From the NCBI GenBank assembly GCA_945643635.1, contig CALZFC010000005.1, forward strand, positions 6,775,001 to 6,839,000: a DNA stretch of 64,000 bases, given 5' to 3'. The position numbers and the translations under genes were made by a program. Source of the DNA: Allodiplogaster sudhausi. Its lineage: Eukaryota; Nematoda; Chromadorea; Rhabditida; Diplogasteridae. The notes below the pieces were generated by a model. It was not told where the DNA came from. It was given only the letters and a program-made list of their open reading frames with translations, and did no database searches. Below are positions 33,768 through 54,015 of this stretch, one piece after another; position 1 is the stretch's first letter, and the number at the start of each line of letters is the position of its first letter.

Positions 33768-34587
33768 CTACTGGGGGTTGTCCATCTTATCCAGACGGCG
33801 ACAGAGGGCGAGATTGTGGGGGAGGTTGCAGAGGGAGCAAAGCTCTTCGCATCTGTGGTATCCGCGAGTGGAGGAGAGGCACTTGTTGCAGAGTTTTCGG
33901 GCGATGGCAAGTTTCTGGCGGATGTGGACAGGCTTCGGGCACCTCAGGGCGTCATGCGGCTCGTCATCGAACGGACAGGTGGTCTTGGTATTGGACTTGT
34001 TACTGCTGATCTTGGGAATGCGAGAGGATCGACGTGGCTGAGGAGAGTGATGAGAACTGCCCTGACGAGGGGAGCGAGATCGTGAGTAGGAAGGAGAGCG
34101 AGAACGGGAACGGGCACGAGAGCGAGACGCCTTGCCATGGGAGCTGTGATGGGAGGGGGAAGAATGAGGTACGGACAGAGACTCAGTCTCTTCTCCCTTG
34201 ACTTTGGCTTTGCTCTCGGTCGTTTCCATAGTGCTCCTTGGCTCCTTCGAATTGATCTCTCCGTCGTCCTTGTTCTCCTCCAGCAGCCTCTTCTCATCGA
34301 TTTGTTTCTTCTGCACAATTTCCTTCAGTGAACAGGTCCTTGTTTACCGAGACAATGTAATTGCCGATCTTCTCGAGTTTTTCATTTACAAGGACATATC
34401 GAGTGAGTGAATCGTCGATCAACTTTTCCTGAGTAGATTGGATGGTTTCGGCGTGGATCTGGATGCTGAGTGTGCGATTCATCAGTGTTTCCATCGAATG
34501 CTCGAGTGCTTTAAGACGTTCTTCCAGATTGACTGGAGCATCCAAGGGAGAGAAAGAGGGAGACGCGATAGAGCTGTTGTCGCCCAT
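33768..34587 (-). pseudogene. ORF2: coiled coil, Arg-Ser region and BEL/Pao zinc-knuckle domain
   Basis: Two overlapping frames, 34587-34294 and 34316-33768, fit one protein of about 270 aa with a one-base shift near 34325. The first part is predicted coiled coil (NLEERLKALEHSMETLM…, NEKLEKIGNYIVSVNKDLF); the shifted frame continues it (LKEIVQKKQIDEKRLLEE). An Arg-Ser-rich region (SRSRARSRSRSPSYSRSRSP) follows, then three Cys/His clusters: C-x6-H-x4-C, C-x2-C-x7-H-x-C and C-x2-C-x3-H-x4-C. This spacing is that of the zinc region normally found inside BEL/Pao Gag between capsid and protease. Here it is downstream of the protease in its own frame. Whether the shift is a mutation or programmed is unknown. 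Confidence 0.72.
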
Positions 34588-34778
34588 CCTGAGAAAGGGG
34601 GAAGTTGATGATTGGAAACTTGAAGAAATATGAAAGGATAGTTATCCGGAATAATAAATTCGAGATGAAATTGAATGGAAGTTTGAAGCCGAAAATTGAA
34701 GAATAAATAGAAGATACTGTAGTTACAGTAATCTTGAAAGAAGCAGAAGAAATTATATGAATCAGAAAACGATGGAGT

Positions 34779-37613
34779 TTAGATGAAATTTTTCTGCTCT
34801 CCGAAAGTTCCTCGGTCAGATTCGGGCAGAGAAAGCTGGAAAGTCTCGTCTTCGAGGATGTCAAGGGTGACACTGAGTCCAAGAAGGATCTCTGGCGGCC
34901 TTCGCCGCAGATTCTTCGTCTCTGCGAGTCGAAGTTTGTTCTGCTTCACGAAGGATGAGTCTTCCTTGCTCAAATCTGGGCTGTCAACGGGGGGAATGGG
35001 GTTGTCAAAGACCACTGCATTCACAGTTGTCGTTGTGCCGCGTCCAGTCGCCTTTCTCAGGCGTAACTGCACAATGTCGTACTCGTGTTCGCCTTGCGAG
35101 TGGCCGCCAACTCCGAGAATGGAAAGCTTTTTCTTTCCAGTTGGTTGGATGCCATTCTTCTCGACAAAGCACTTCGAAACGAGGGACACGGTTGCTCCCG
35201 TGTCGAGCATGACTCGTGTTCTGCTCTTCTTCGTGCCACTGAGAAGGACAGCCACGGAGGCAGTAAGCAGACGACTCGCGTTCTTCTGCTTGTCGTCAGA
35301 GAAGAGGACAGCTGGCCCGGTAATGGCTCTTGCGTCGTCACTCTCCTTCTCTGCTTCCTTAGTGGTCTGGACCATCGCTCTCCTCGACTGGTTCCCATTA
35401 GGGTTCTGGTCCTTTTTGGGGTGGGAGTGCGACTTGTTCTGGCTCTCCTGGCCACCACTCGACTTCTGAGGGAAAGAGTTCGTGTTCTGTGGCCGCCCAT
35501 TGCCACTAGAATGACGATACTCCTTGTTCCCTCCTCCTTGACCGTCATTGGTCTTCTGGAATTGCGAGTTCTGGTTTCCATAGCTGCCAGACTGTCTCTC
35601 CGAGTTCTCCGCGCGTCGACCGTAAGAGGTCTTGTGAGAGAAAGAGTTCTGGGGCCGTCCGTAATTGGACGAGCGGAACTCTCTGTTGTCTCTCTGCTTG
35701 GAGAAAGAGTTCTGCTGCTGCATGTCTGGCTGCCGAACATTGAGCGCTGACAGTTGGGACTGGGAGAACTCCTCACATCTGAGGATCTCCTCCAACTTTG
35801 CCAGGATCTGCTCAGTTGTTGGCTTAACCAACATTCCGGAAGAGTCGCGATACTCGTGTTGCCACCTGAACACCGTGGTGAGTGTAGTGGGAGAGAATCG
35901 CTCTAGAATCTTCTCTTGCAGCAGTGGCTGATGATTGACATCGCTGTAATCAGCCATTCTCCGTACGATCGTCTTGATCTTGTACAGAGACTTGAGTTGT
36001 TCGTCAACGTGAACTTGGCCCTTCGGCATGTCTTCCAAGTCACGGTGCAGAGATGGCAAGAGCAGATTGCTGCCCTTGAACCTCCTGTTCAACTCGTGCT
36101 TTGCAAGACCGTAGTTCTCTCCGGTCCATGGGATGCCTTCCAAAACTGTCAGCGCATCTCTCTTCAGACAACTCTTCAGATAGAGCATCTTTGTCGTGTC
36201 AGAGAGATCGGGGCGTCGATCGACCGCCTCCGCAAAGGCACTGGCAAACTCATCCTATTCCTTCAGCTTGCCATCAAAAGTTGGCAGGGACATTGGCGGG
36301 AGTTCAGGCAGCCGGTAGTTGCTCATGGCATGGGGCATGGCACCGACTTGTGGGTGGTCCTGCTGCTGCAGTCCACCACTCCACTCATTCCTGGGAACAG
36401 CCACTGTGGGACCTTGCTCCTGAGGAATGCCTGCGTATCCGCTGTTCCTTGGCTGCTGGAATGTGATGTTGTTATCACCTTGAAGGGATGCAGATGAGAA
36501 GTTGTTTCTCACTGGACTGCTGTCCTCACCAAGGAATGACAACGCTTCGTTGAAATGGGAGGGCAAGGTAGCTGCCTTAGCTTCTTGCTCCTTCTTTATT
36601 CTCATCTCTTGAACTGTCTTCAAGAAAGTCAGGAACTCCTCAGAGTTCTGGTTGACTTCCTTTGAGAGCAGCTTGAGTTCTCTGTACTTGCGGTTCTCGC
36701 TGAGGAAGGCAAGAGAATTCCTTTGCGCAATGTCCCTTTCGGGGTGATCAGTTGGTAAGCTTTCAGCTTCCCTGATGCACTTGCATTGTTCCTTGTAGGA
36801 ATTGAATTGTTCCTTGAGAGATGTAAGAACTGTGTTGGCCCCAGTCTCGATACTCTTCACCTTCTCTGCAGTGTACCTTGCGAGGCGCGGCAGGTGCAGA
36901 GAAGTGATCGCTGCTATCCTCTGGCAGCAGAGTTCGATGACTGCTGAGCATGTACTGAGTTGCTTGAAGAGCGCCTCGTACTTGTTTCTCAGCTGAGTGA
37001 TCTCTGAGTTCTCCTCGTCTTTCTCATTTTCGTCGACTTCATCGACAGTCATGAGATCATTCCAGACATCCCATGCTTCCGGATCGTTCAACGGAATCCG
37101 GGATTGGGATGGAGAAAGCATATCCCCGTCTCCGAAGATACTGCTCAGCAATTCTTCCCGTTCGTCATTCTCTCTTCTCTCGCTATTGTTGAATGCGAGT
37201 GCAGATGGTCCTCTTCCCATGTACGGATCGCTCGCGTAAGGAACGTCATTGGCTTGCATCCGGTAACCGGAGCTGGATGGGTCACCCTCAGAAGGAGTGC
37301 CATTGGTTTGCGTCTGCGGAGCAGAGCTAATGTTTTGCGTCTGGTTACCAGAGCCAATGTTGTGCGACTGTTCGACAGTGCTCGGGAATAGAGGATTCTG
37401 CTGCATGGCGAGAGAAGAAGAAGACGGAAATTGACCACGTGGCGTGCTCGCGCCGTCTCCGCGAAGTCCAAAAGAGGACATCGGGTGAGACGCACCATGT
37501 GCCGAAAGGCCCTGTCCGTAGAAGGAATAGCCCTTCCGGAGGGGCACAATCGGTTGCTTAATCTTGTCAACCAAGCTGGCAACCTTGTTAGATTCTGTGT
37601 CTGTGTTCGGCAT
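34779..37613 (-). pseudogene. Gag-protease frame of the second element, one internal stop
   Basis: Start at 37613 lies inside the 5' LTR (37498-38470); about 38 residues are LTR-coded before the frame crosses the primer site at 37497. Then come Ser/Gln/Asn-rich and coiled-coil-like regions, a DUF1759-like Gag domain, a long Asn/Gln/Ser-rich linker, and a protease with VMLDTGATVSLVS. The frame is broken only by a TAG at 36257-36255, in the Gag domain where the sister element has Tyr. No zinc knuckle is present between Gag and protease; that domain is in ORF2. Total about 945 codons, longer than the sister's because of the larger N-terminal part. Confidence 0.85.
37480..37497 (-). other. Primer-binding site of the second BEL/Pao-like element
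   Basis: Element-strand sequence TGGTGCGTCTCACCCG directly follows the LTR end GCACA. It shares TGGTGCGT with the first element, and both code A-H-G-A in the Gag frame. Confidence 0.6.
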
Positions 37614-38470
37614 GGTAGAATGACTCGATTGGTAACAAGAATAAAGGATTCAAATTGACCCTTCTTGTGAGCAGGAATGCAACAACTGGAATGTGTTTCA
37701 ACGCAACGAACTCATCGAATAACCTCAATTTATTGCAATGGAGATTGGCCTGGATGGCCTTGGCAACAGATGATAGTGAGATTCTGATAAAAGATCGATG
37801 CGCTCGATGGCGAGGAAGAGAAAGAATGATCTACTACTCGATCGTGATAATGAGCAGCAATGGAAATGAAAGAAGAAAGATTGGGGACTGGGGAAGGGAG
37901 TAGCCTAAACTCTGAAAGGCTAAAAGAGAGGAATGTTGAGAAAGAGAAACTTAAGATGAAAATAAACTTAAAGCAAACTTATAAAAGCAAGATGTAGCTA
38001 GAATAAGTTGAAGAAGAAAACTTATAAAATAAACTTTAGAAAAGTAAACTAGAAGAAGAAGAAGAAGCTAAGGCAGATAATGGACCTTGATCGAGATGAA
38101 GGTGAAGAGAACTGCTCGACTTGGCGAGTGGAAGGGTCCTGCTCGATCAGATGAGCGGGGCAAAAGAATGGAAGAAGAGCGTCTTCCGGCCAACTACCCA
38201 AAGGCTATAATAGACAGCTTAACGGTAAATGAAGCAACAAATGATATGTAAATGGCATATAAATGGCAGAACATATACGCGACAACATAATAAATGAAAT
38301 AATAAAAAATTGGACGAGTAGTGAAGAAGTAAGAGCAGTTGGAGGAGAAATTTGAGTGATGATGACAAAGAAGAAGAGGAAGACAAACTACGAGCTAAAC
38401 ATAGAATGTTGTGGGCTGTAAAGTGGATTCTAGCGTACAAATAAAAGAAATTTCAACTCCAGTTGAAACA
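37498..38470 (-). repeat. 5' LTR of the second BEL/Pao-like element
   Basis: 973 bp. Contains the gag start codon at 37613 and AATAAA-like motifs; no obvious TATA box upstream of the start. Confidence 0.94.
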
Positions 38471-38641
38471 CTGCGTAATGCATTGGTAGATCGAGTGAAT
38501 ACCTTTGTCTGAGATTTTTTCAGTCACGGATGAACGGAAATGGGAAGGCATTCGCAGTTAACGGACGAAATAAGAATTCCACGAATCGATTAAAATTCTG
38601 CTCGTTCAAGGTAACACCGTGCAGTTTTATAATTTGTTATA

Positions 38642-38898
38642 ATGAACGACTCTTTTGTTAAAAGTAGAAAGAGAAGAAGTTGTCTTTCTTGCCAGAGACT
38701 GCGGGCAGTGCTTCTCCATATCGGCCTCCTCTTCGCCTGTGTTCTCTATATCATCCTCGGCGCTGCCTTCTTCCTTCAGATTGAACAACCAATCGAGAGA
38801 AGTCTCCGTCAACATTTCCTCCATCGAATTCGTACTCTCAGAGAAGTTTGGAAATCTTCTTCTTAATACTTTCTCCTCCCACTCTCTCAACCTCTCGC

Positions 38899-38959
<61 letters not shown>

Positions 38960-40697
38960 CTCTCTCGAACTCGCTCTCTCTCGATCGCTCTCACTTCCTC
39001 TATTTCTCTCTCGCGGTCTCTCTCTCATCAGAACCTCCTGGATGAGTTGTCCTCTCTACCGGATCTGGATGAAGTTCGAGTTGATGCGAGAGTTACGGAA
39101 TACGTCGAAGAGATGCTTGATATCTTTGATGACACTCACGGTCTCCACGCCTTCGAGGTTCGTGCCTCGAAAGGGGAGATTAGTGGTGGTGAATGCGAAA
39201 TCAAAATGAGAATTGAGCACTTCGCTGATCGTCTGAACGAGTCTGCAGACCAGGCTGCAATGTGGTCTCTCCACTCCGCCGCTCTCTTCACTGCTACCAC
39301 CGTCATTCCTGTTGGTCAGATCAAGGCATCCTCCTGCACTTATCTCTCTCTCCCTCTCAACTGTCTCTCTATAGTCATTTTTTCTCTCTTTGTCACTATC
39401 TTTCTCTGTTTCTTCCCTCTCTCTCTCCCTGTTTTTAAGGCTACGGTTACATCTCTCCAGTGTCTAGCGTGAGTCGCCTCCTCCTTCTCGTCTACGGTCT
39501 TCTCGGTATTCCTCTCGCTCTTGTCACCATTGCCGATGCCTCCAAATTTGTGTCTCATCGTGTAACCAAGTGCTTTTCGCAGGTATTCAGATATATTCAG
39601 ATACATATGTATTTACAGCTTCGTTGATGCAAAAGGATAGTATTGCAGTCCTTGACCATCCCCACTGCCGTGTTTCTCTCCCTGCTTCTGATCTACCCAA
39701 TTGGCGGTGGAATTCTCTTCCACTTGGTTGCTGAGATGTCGTTCCTCGATGCCATTTACTTCTCCCTCACATCAATCTTCACAATCGGATTCGGCGATAT
39801 TACCGTGCGTTTATATCAACTTTTTAGCCTCTTCAACTGGTGCATATGTACATTTTTGTGGATATTACTGTGCTCTCTCTCTCTACAAACGTGTAAATCT
39901 CAACTATTTCTTTTATCAGTCTCTTTCCTATAGCCTATGTACATACATACATATGTTGTTCCAATAATAGTTGATCGAGTAGTTGATAGACGAAGGGTGA
40001 ATTAATTAAGCCGGCAATAAGTGAATTCTGGTTGGTTGTCTTCATCGTGTTTGGCGTGATTCTCGTCACAATCACAATCGATTTCGTGGCGGCAGAGCTG
40101 ATCGATCGAATTCATTTCATGGGAAGGCACGTGGGGAGGGCAAGGGAGATTGCCGGCAGAATGCTCTCTGTTAGTTCTCTTCCTCTTCTCTACTCATTCT
40201 CTTGTAGCAATTTAATAGTTCAGCTTGCACAGTCGTTAAATATGAATCGCGGACTCACCGTGGGAATGACTCAACTTCACGCCCTTGCCAGGTTTCCCCT
40301 TCATTTCCAAGTTCTTGCTTGTTCTGACTCTCTTTCTTGCATCCAGATTCGGTCTTCTCGGTCGACTGGACGCAAATGCAATCTCGGTATATCAAACACG
40401 AATCGACTGACGTTCTTTTAGAAAACAAAAACTGATATTCATTAGAAGAGAAAGATGAAAGAATATAAGATAGTGCTGTTGAGTCTCCCCTGGCGGAGGG
40501 AGTGGCTGCCTTCGAACCCGAGTTGGATGACATGGACTTTGTGGACTGTGGATTCGGACACGACACTCGACACGCCAGCAAACTCTCTCTTTATAAGATA
40601 TCATGAAGACTCTCCAGAATACTCGCCTTTTACTCATCTTCCCCAGACTGAACAGTCGGAGAAGGAACCCGTGAAGGGTGTGAAGATACTAGAGTGA
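38642..40697 (+). CDS. Two-pore-domain potassium channel (TWK/K2P family)
   Basis: Start at 38642 (MNDSFVKSRKRRSCLSCQRL). Exon 1 carries the first membrane helix (LLHIGLLFACVLYIILGAAFF). Exon 2 (about 39030-39160) is the extracellular cap region. The exon ending at 39316 has the first pore helix (MWSLHSAALFTATTVIPV), completed by GYGYISPVS across the intron to 39440. That exon also has the second helix (LLLLVYGLLGIPLALVTI). The exon at about 39646-39803 has helix 3 and the second pore (SIFTIGFGDI). The exon from about 40011 has PAISEFWLVVFIVFGVILV. Two small cytoplasmic exons (near 40230-40290 and 40348-40387) and a final exon follow, ending at 40602 or 40697 depending on frame. Two pores and four membrane helices define K2P leak channels. 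In the first filter the usual TIGYG/TVGYG reads P-V-G-Y-G. A CT microsatellite sits in intron 1. Confidence 0.88.
38890..38960. repeat. CT microsatellite in K2P intron 1
   Basis: (CT)n tract with few interruptions between exon 1 and the cap exon of the channel gene. Confidence 0.95.
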
Positions 40698-40708
40698 AGA
40701 GATAAAGA

Positions 40709-49385
<8,677 letters not shown>

Positions 49386-50104
49386 CTTTGAGTGGAGGGG
49401 AAAGAATGAGCAGGCTCAAGGCATCGCGAGGAGAGACCGCGTCGTTGCCATGGTTATGCCTTTTCCTTTCTTTCCTTTCTCCTTTTCCATTTTCCCATCC
49501 ACATCACTCATTACTGCACGTACACAATTAAAAAGACAATTCATTCTTTATCCGAAAATATCGTCACCTTATGCTCAAAAAGCGATGTGGACAATAATAA
49601 GAACTATGTACAACTTCTTGGAATTGTACTTCAATGACGGACAAAATACTTTGCACGTAAAGCCCGAATTTGAGTCCCAGTACATATGACACAACAAAAA
49701 TTAAAGCAAACAAAGGCGCTCTGTAAATACAAGAAGATTAAAAAAAAGATGGATGATCCTTTGGTACAAAGGAACGGATGACTGTCGTCATAAACTCGAG
49801 TTTAGTGGCTTTCATCCTTTCTCCGCTTTCTTTTCCCCCGTTTCACTGGACAAGCTATGTACTTCTTATTTACAGAAAGCGATAGAGAGGAGGCGGATGA
49901 ATGGGGAAGTGGAAGAGGATTCAACTAACCACACTAACAGTTTAACAACTCCGAGGGCAAGGAAGGCAACAAAGTTCAATACTTTTGGGTGAGAAGGACT
50001 GAAAAGACAACTGGCAAGAGAAAAATTAAGAGAAAATGAGAGTTGAAAAGACTGAGGAATTCCTTAATGACCGGGCATTAGTGAAGGGAGAATTACTATA
50101 TGCA

Positions 50105-51444
50105 ATCACTCCCATTCCAACTCGACGATATTCTTCCGCAATTCAATAAGCATTCGAGTACCGTATCCAGAGGGACACGAACATTTCTGCGAGTCACGCT
50201 TGCAGAGGGTCTCAAAACGAAAATCTTTCTCACTTTTCAAATATAAATCTAGAGTTAAAAGAAGGAAACTGGACAATGTAAAAAATTGAGCAACGAAAGG
50301 AAGATATAGAGGCATAGAGAATATGTGAAAGGGAAAGATAGAGAGAAAGAGAGAGAAAATGTGAAAGAGAGTGAGAGAGAGAGAATGTGAAAAAGAGTAA
50401 AAGAGAAAGATAGAGAATGTGAAAGAGATCTCGTACCCGATGACATCCATCGCACTTCGCAGCATCTGAGACTGCCTTGCACTCATCACAGACATCTCTC
50501 CGCCATCTTCAAGCAGTCATCTTAGACCCTCGACATCCCAAAACGAGATTGTCATTGTGGATTCAACATGTATTCAATTACATTTATTATCTCGAAAGCT
50601 GTGTACATGCCATTATGCTATATGAAGAAGTTTTCCTTTCAGTTCCTACCGAATGCGATTTCGTTCCATCTTCAAATAGTGGCCATTCATTCCCTCCACT
50701 TCTCGCAGCTGGCCAAGGTTCAGATTCGTCCCGATCACTGCACCATACAGCTGTAACATAGGAAGAGAGAGACAGAGAACGAGAGAGTAAGAGAGGGTAG
50801 AACAGATTGGTAGAGACAGAGAGAGAGAGAGAGGTGTGAACTCTTCAACGAACAGAGTACACTCTCAGAGAGATGGAAGACTAAAGAGAGATAGAGAGAG
50901 CAAAGATATAGAGACAGAGAGAGAAAGAGAGAGAGAGAGATGCAATGGGCAAACAATTTTCTTTAAGGTTCAGACCTGAGCGGGAAGGAAACGCGAAAGT
51001 TTGAGTCGATTGAATGTGGGTTTTTCCTCGTCAGCGAGTCGTCGAACCAAAGCAACGACGGGAGGGCGCGAGACGTTGAATTCATTGCAGGCCAGCAGAA
51101 GGGTCAGCACTTCGTCTGCTTTCATTCTCCTAAGCCAGCCTTTTACATCATAATGCTAGAAGTCAGAGGAAGAATGTTAGAATCCTCTTTCATTTTAAGA
51201 ATATGTCTGAACGAAGAAACTAACGACAGGTTAGTGGACTCGACAAAATTCTCGCAGGCTTCGATCAGTTGAGATACCTGATATTTCCTTCCGAGTCGGA
51301 GAACCGTTGAGAAATTCCGTACTTAAAGTCCAAAGCGCGGTGGAAAAGGTAAATGAGATAATGAGATCAACAGTGAGAAATGTATACAAACGCAATTTAT
51401 AGATTAAAAGAAAGTGAGATGCAAAGAATGATCGACAGAGAGTG

Positions 51445-51485
<41 letters not shown>

Positions 51486-51950
51486 AAGAGAACAAAAATA
51501 GTAATGAAATAAAATTGAGGTAATGAAGGAACCGTTGATAAGTTTGTTGTCTTGAATGGCGCGGAGGAAGACGTCGACATCTTCACTCTTCTCGTCTACA
51601 ATCTCCCTCGAGAGTTCTCTTCCATTCTCGAAGTCCTAGAGATCAAAGATCAACATCTGATTGGGAGAAGAACGGAGACAAACAATGAGTTCTTGGCTTC
51701 TTGCCAAACGACACAGTAAACTGTTAACCTTCCCAAAGCACATAATCGAGAAGATTGGAGATATTCGACTAAGGCTCTCTGAATCGATCAGGAAGGTCTC
51801 CTTTTGTACCAGAATCTTGAAGGGTCGTTCGAGTTGAGAGGAAGAAGAGGGAGAGGAAGGAGACGGGGAAGGCGAGAGAGTGGAGGGAGAGAGGAGAGTT
51901 TCCGAGTCTGGCAGACAGGAAGGCATCTCCAGAGAGAGAACGTCAGTCAT
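50105..51950 (-). CDS. BTB-domain protein with Cys-rich C-terminus
   Basis: Start taken at 51950 (MTDVLSLEMPSCLPDSETLL), though an exon could extend upstream. A Ser/Pro linker precedes the BTB fold: ERPFKILVQKETFLIDSESL, SRISPIFSIMCFGK, then DFENGRELSREIVDEKSEDV with VFLRAIQDNKLIN (51635-51540) and STVLRLGRKYQVSQLIEACE (51320-51230). The next exon, about 51155-50977, has GWLRRMKADEVLTLLLACNE; then NLNLGQLREVEGMNGHYLK (50750-50650), then CDECKAVSDAAKCDGCHR (50508-50450). The last exon, about 50222-50105, ends CSCPSGYGTRMLIELRKN…. BTB proteins often serve as Cullin-3 adaptors, but no specific role can be read here. The Cys spacing suggests a small zinc site. Same strand as WDR35, 720 bp apart. 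Confidence 0.72.
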
Positions 51951-52470
51951 CTCAGCTGATAAGATTCGTATGCAACAGTTCCCATATTCCCAAACTGATG
52001 AAAATACTTGAGGGAAAACGCTGAATTTAGGCACTGAAAAATGAGAAGAAAAAAGAAAGGTGGGAAGGAAAGCGTGAGAGGAGGGAACGGAAAGAGTAAG
52101 ATTGAAGTGGATGGCATGCATGCACGCACCCAGAGCCATGAATTTAAATGAGTGCAAAAACCACCGACGAGAAAAATGACAGAACAAGAAGAGAGGGTGA
52201 GAAAAATGAGGAGTGGAGAAAGGTATATGGATGGGTCAGGAAGTAATGGTGAGAAAAGTCATGAAAAGATGGAAGAGCAGAGAGCAGAGGATGGTTGAGA
52301 CGAAGCAGAAGACGAGGAAACATCGCGCGGAGGAGCAGATAAAGGACAGAGAGGACTCTCTCTAACTCTTTCCACTCTCTTCTGCCCTCTCTCTCTCCCC
52401 CGCTCTCCACTCTCTCTCGTTCTCTCTCTCCCTCTCTTCTTCTTCTTACTCTCTCTATCGCTCCCTGTTC

Positions 52471-52475
<5 letters not shown>

Positions 52476-52515
<40 letters not shown>
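52476..52515. repeat. CT microsatellite
   Basis: (CT)n of about 38 bp at the 5' edge of the plus-strand gene candidate; CT-rich sequence extends back to 52370. Confidence 0.9.
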
Positions 52516-52517
<2 letters not shown>

Positions 52518-52549
52518 TCTTCACACACTCACTAGTTATTCTCGTTCTT

Positions 52550-52750
52550 CTCTGTTTCTTGAATACCAGTCGGAAAACATTGAATGCCCTTGGTTCGTGG
52601 ATATGGAGAAAGGATCACCACTGACGCCATTCAATCACACGTGTGTAAAACTGTGAAGGAACACTAGTGAGGAAAATGAGTTTGCATCGCCAAGATAAAA
52701 GGGAGGGGGTAAAGGGGAAAGAGAAAGAAGAGATTGAGAGAAAAAAAGAG

Positions 52751-52781
<31 letters not shown>

Positions 52782-53936
52782 GAGACAGAGAGAGAGAGAG
52801 ATTGAGAGAGAGAGAGTTGATGTGTTAAATAAAACAAGAGAGAGAGAGAGGGAGAGAGTAAGTGTGTTAAATAAAACAAGAGACCGAGTGAGTGAGAGAG
52901 AGAGCCGGCAGAATAGTTTTAATAAATCTACTCTAAGCGTTCCTTTCAACTGATTTGCAATACTTCAAGTGCCGACATAAGAGAATGAAACAAGAGAGAA
53001 GGGAGGCTGTTGCCGCTGTAAGAGACAATCTGCCCTGCAACTCCTCGCCTCTCTCTCTTCTTCGCTCTAACCCTCTCTGTCTCGTCATTTCATCATATTT
53101 CTGTCATCTTTGCGACTTAGCCTAGGAGCAAGCACCTACTACCACAATACTACCTACGTAAGCAGAAAGATAGTATGAAGAAAGATAGCAGAGACTGAGA
53201 TCAGAGCAGAAGTGAGAGACAGGGAGAGGAAAGAGGATGAGAGACTGAAGAGAGAGAGAGGGAGAACGGATGAGTGAAGGAAAGCTTGTATCAGGAAAGC
53301 ACCGAAATCGTAATGAATTCAAACTAGAGGGCAGCAGTAGGAGTCAGCAAATGGGTGGTGACCAGAAGGGAAGCTGATAAGGACGGAGAGAGGGAATCTT
53401 CCATTCCAGACAACATGGAAATCGAGAGTATTCAGACCTACCAGATATCATTGAAGAACGAAGACAAGAGAGAGGCAGACGACTTCTGAGAACCGCCTCC
53501 CACCACTGATCAGTGATGGAGAAAGCACTGAATATCCCATGACTCTTGGCACTCTTTGGCCAGTTCATGTGACTGGGTCTGCCCAATGAAAGAGTGAAAT
53601 GAGTTCTGGGGAAGAGAAGACACAACAACAATATCAGGGCAATTCCTTCGCATATTCTGAAGGAGGGAAACCTTCGAAATATAAAAAGGAAACTGAAATA
53701 CACACTCCACACTCGAACCCCGAAACGAAGCGAGCTGAGCCGGCCAGGACAGCCTCAGTGCTATTCGCAGTAAAGTCAGCTGGCGACCAGGAGGACAGCC
53801 ATTCATTCAGTTACAAAACAATTCAAAGGAATGGATGAAGAATCTCCGGACCCCCTCCCAGCATCGCCTCATGGGTTCATTGAAATGACAACGAGTATTC
53901 GCCGTTCGCTTTTTGATCATTCATAGTTCTTACTGC
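52550..53936 (+). CDS. Probable unrecognised multi-exon gene
   Basis: Not recognised. Gene-like exons: about 52555-52636 (FLEYQSENIECPWFVDMEKG…TPFNH) with a GTGTGT donor; about 52964-53011 (CRHKRMKQERREAVAA) between TTCAAG and GTAAGA; part of 53356-53490; about 53640-53770 (NSFAYSEGGKPSKYKKETEI…) before GTAAAG; and a final block 53834-53936 (MDEESPDPLPASPHGFIEMT…FDHS) ending in TAG. The protein looks hydrophilic, as a cytoplasmic tail might. The 5' start and the middle joins are uncertain, and I would not assign a function. Confidence 0.4.
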
Positions 53937-54015
53937 AGATCTCAAGAATGTTCCTTTATTGGTTAGGGAATCTACTTTACAATTGTCCTGTGCACTAAGA
54001 ATGTTTCGGAGGAGT

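Larger units (their letters stand above)
32727..38470 (-). mobile_element. Second non-autonomous BEL/Pao-like LTR retrotransposon
   Basis: Element of 5744 bp with LTRs of 977 bp (32727-33703) and 973 bp (37498-38470) and a clean target duplication CTGCG (32722-32726 and 38471-38475). On the element strand the LTR begins TGTTTC and ends GGCACA. I count about nine substitutions plus one 4-bp indel between the LTRs (near 1%). It encodes Gag-protease in one frame and a coiled-coil/Arg-Ser/zinc-knuckle protein in a second. There is no reverse transcriptase, RNase H or integrase. It is related to the 107-4253 element through similar Gag and protease but has different LTRs. It lies about 170 bp upstream of the potassium-channel gene, in the opposite orientation. 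Confidence 0.93.

Noticed and set aside
33768..34318. Arg-Ser-rich frame as a host SR splicing factor
   Set aside because: It lies wholly inside the LTR-bounded element, has no RRM, and its Cys/His clusters fit BEL/Pao nucleocapsid spacing.
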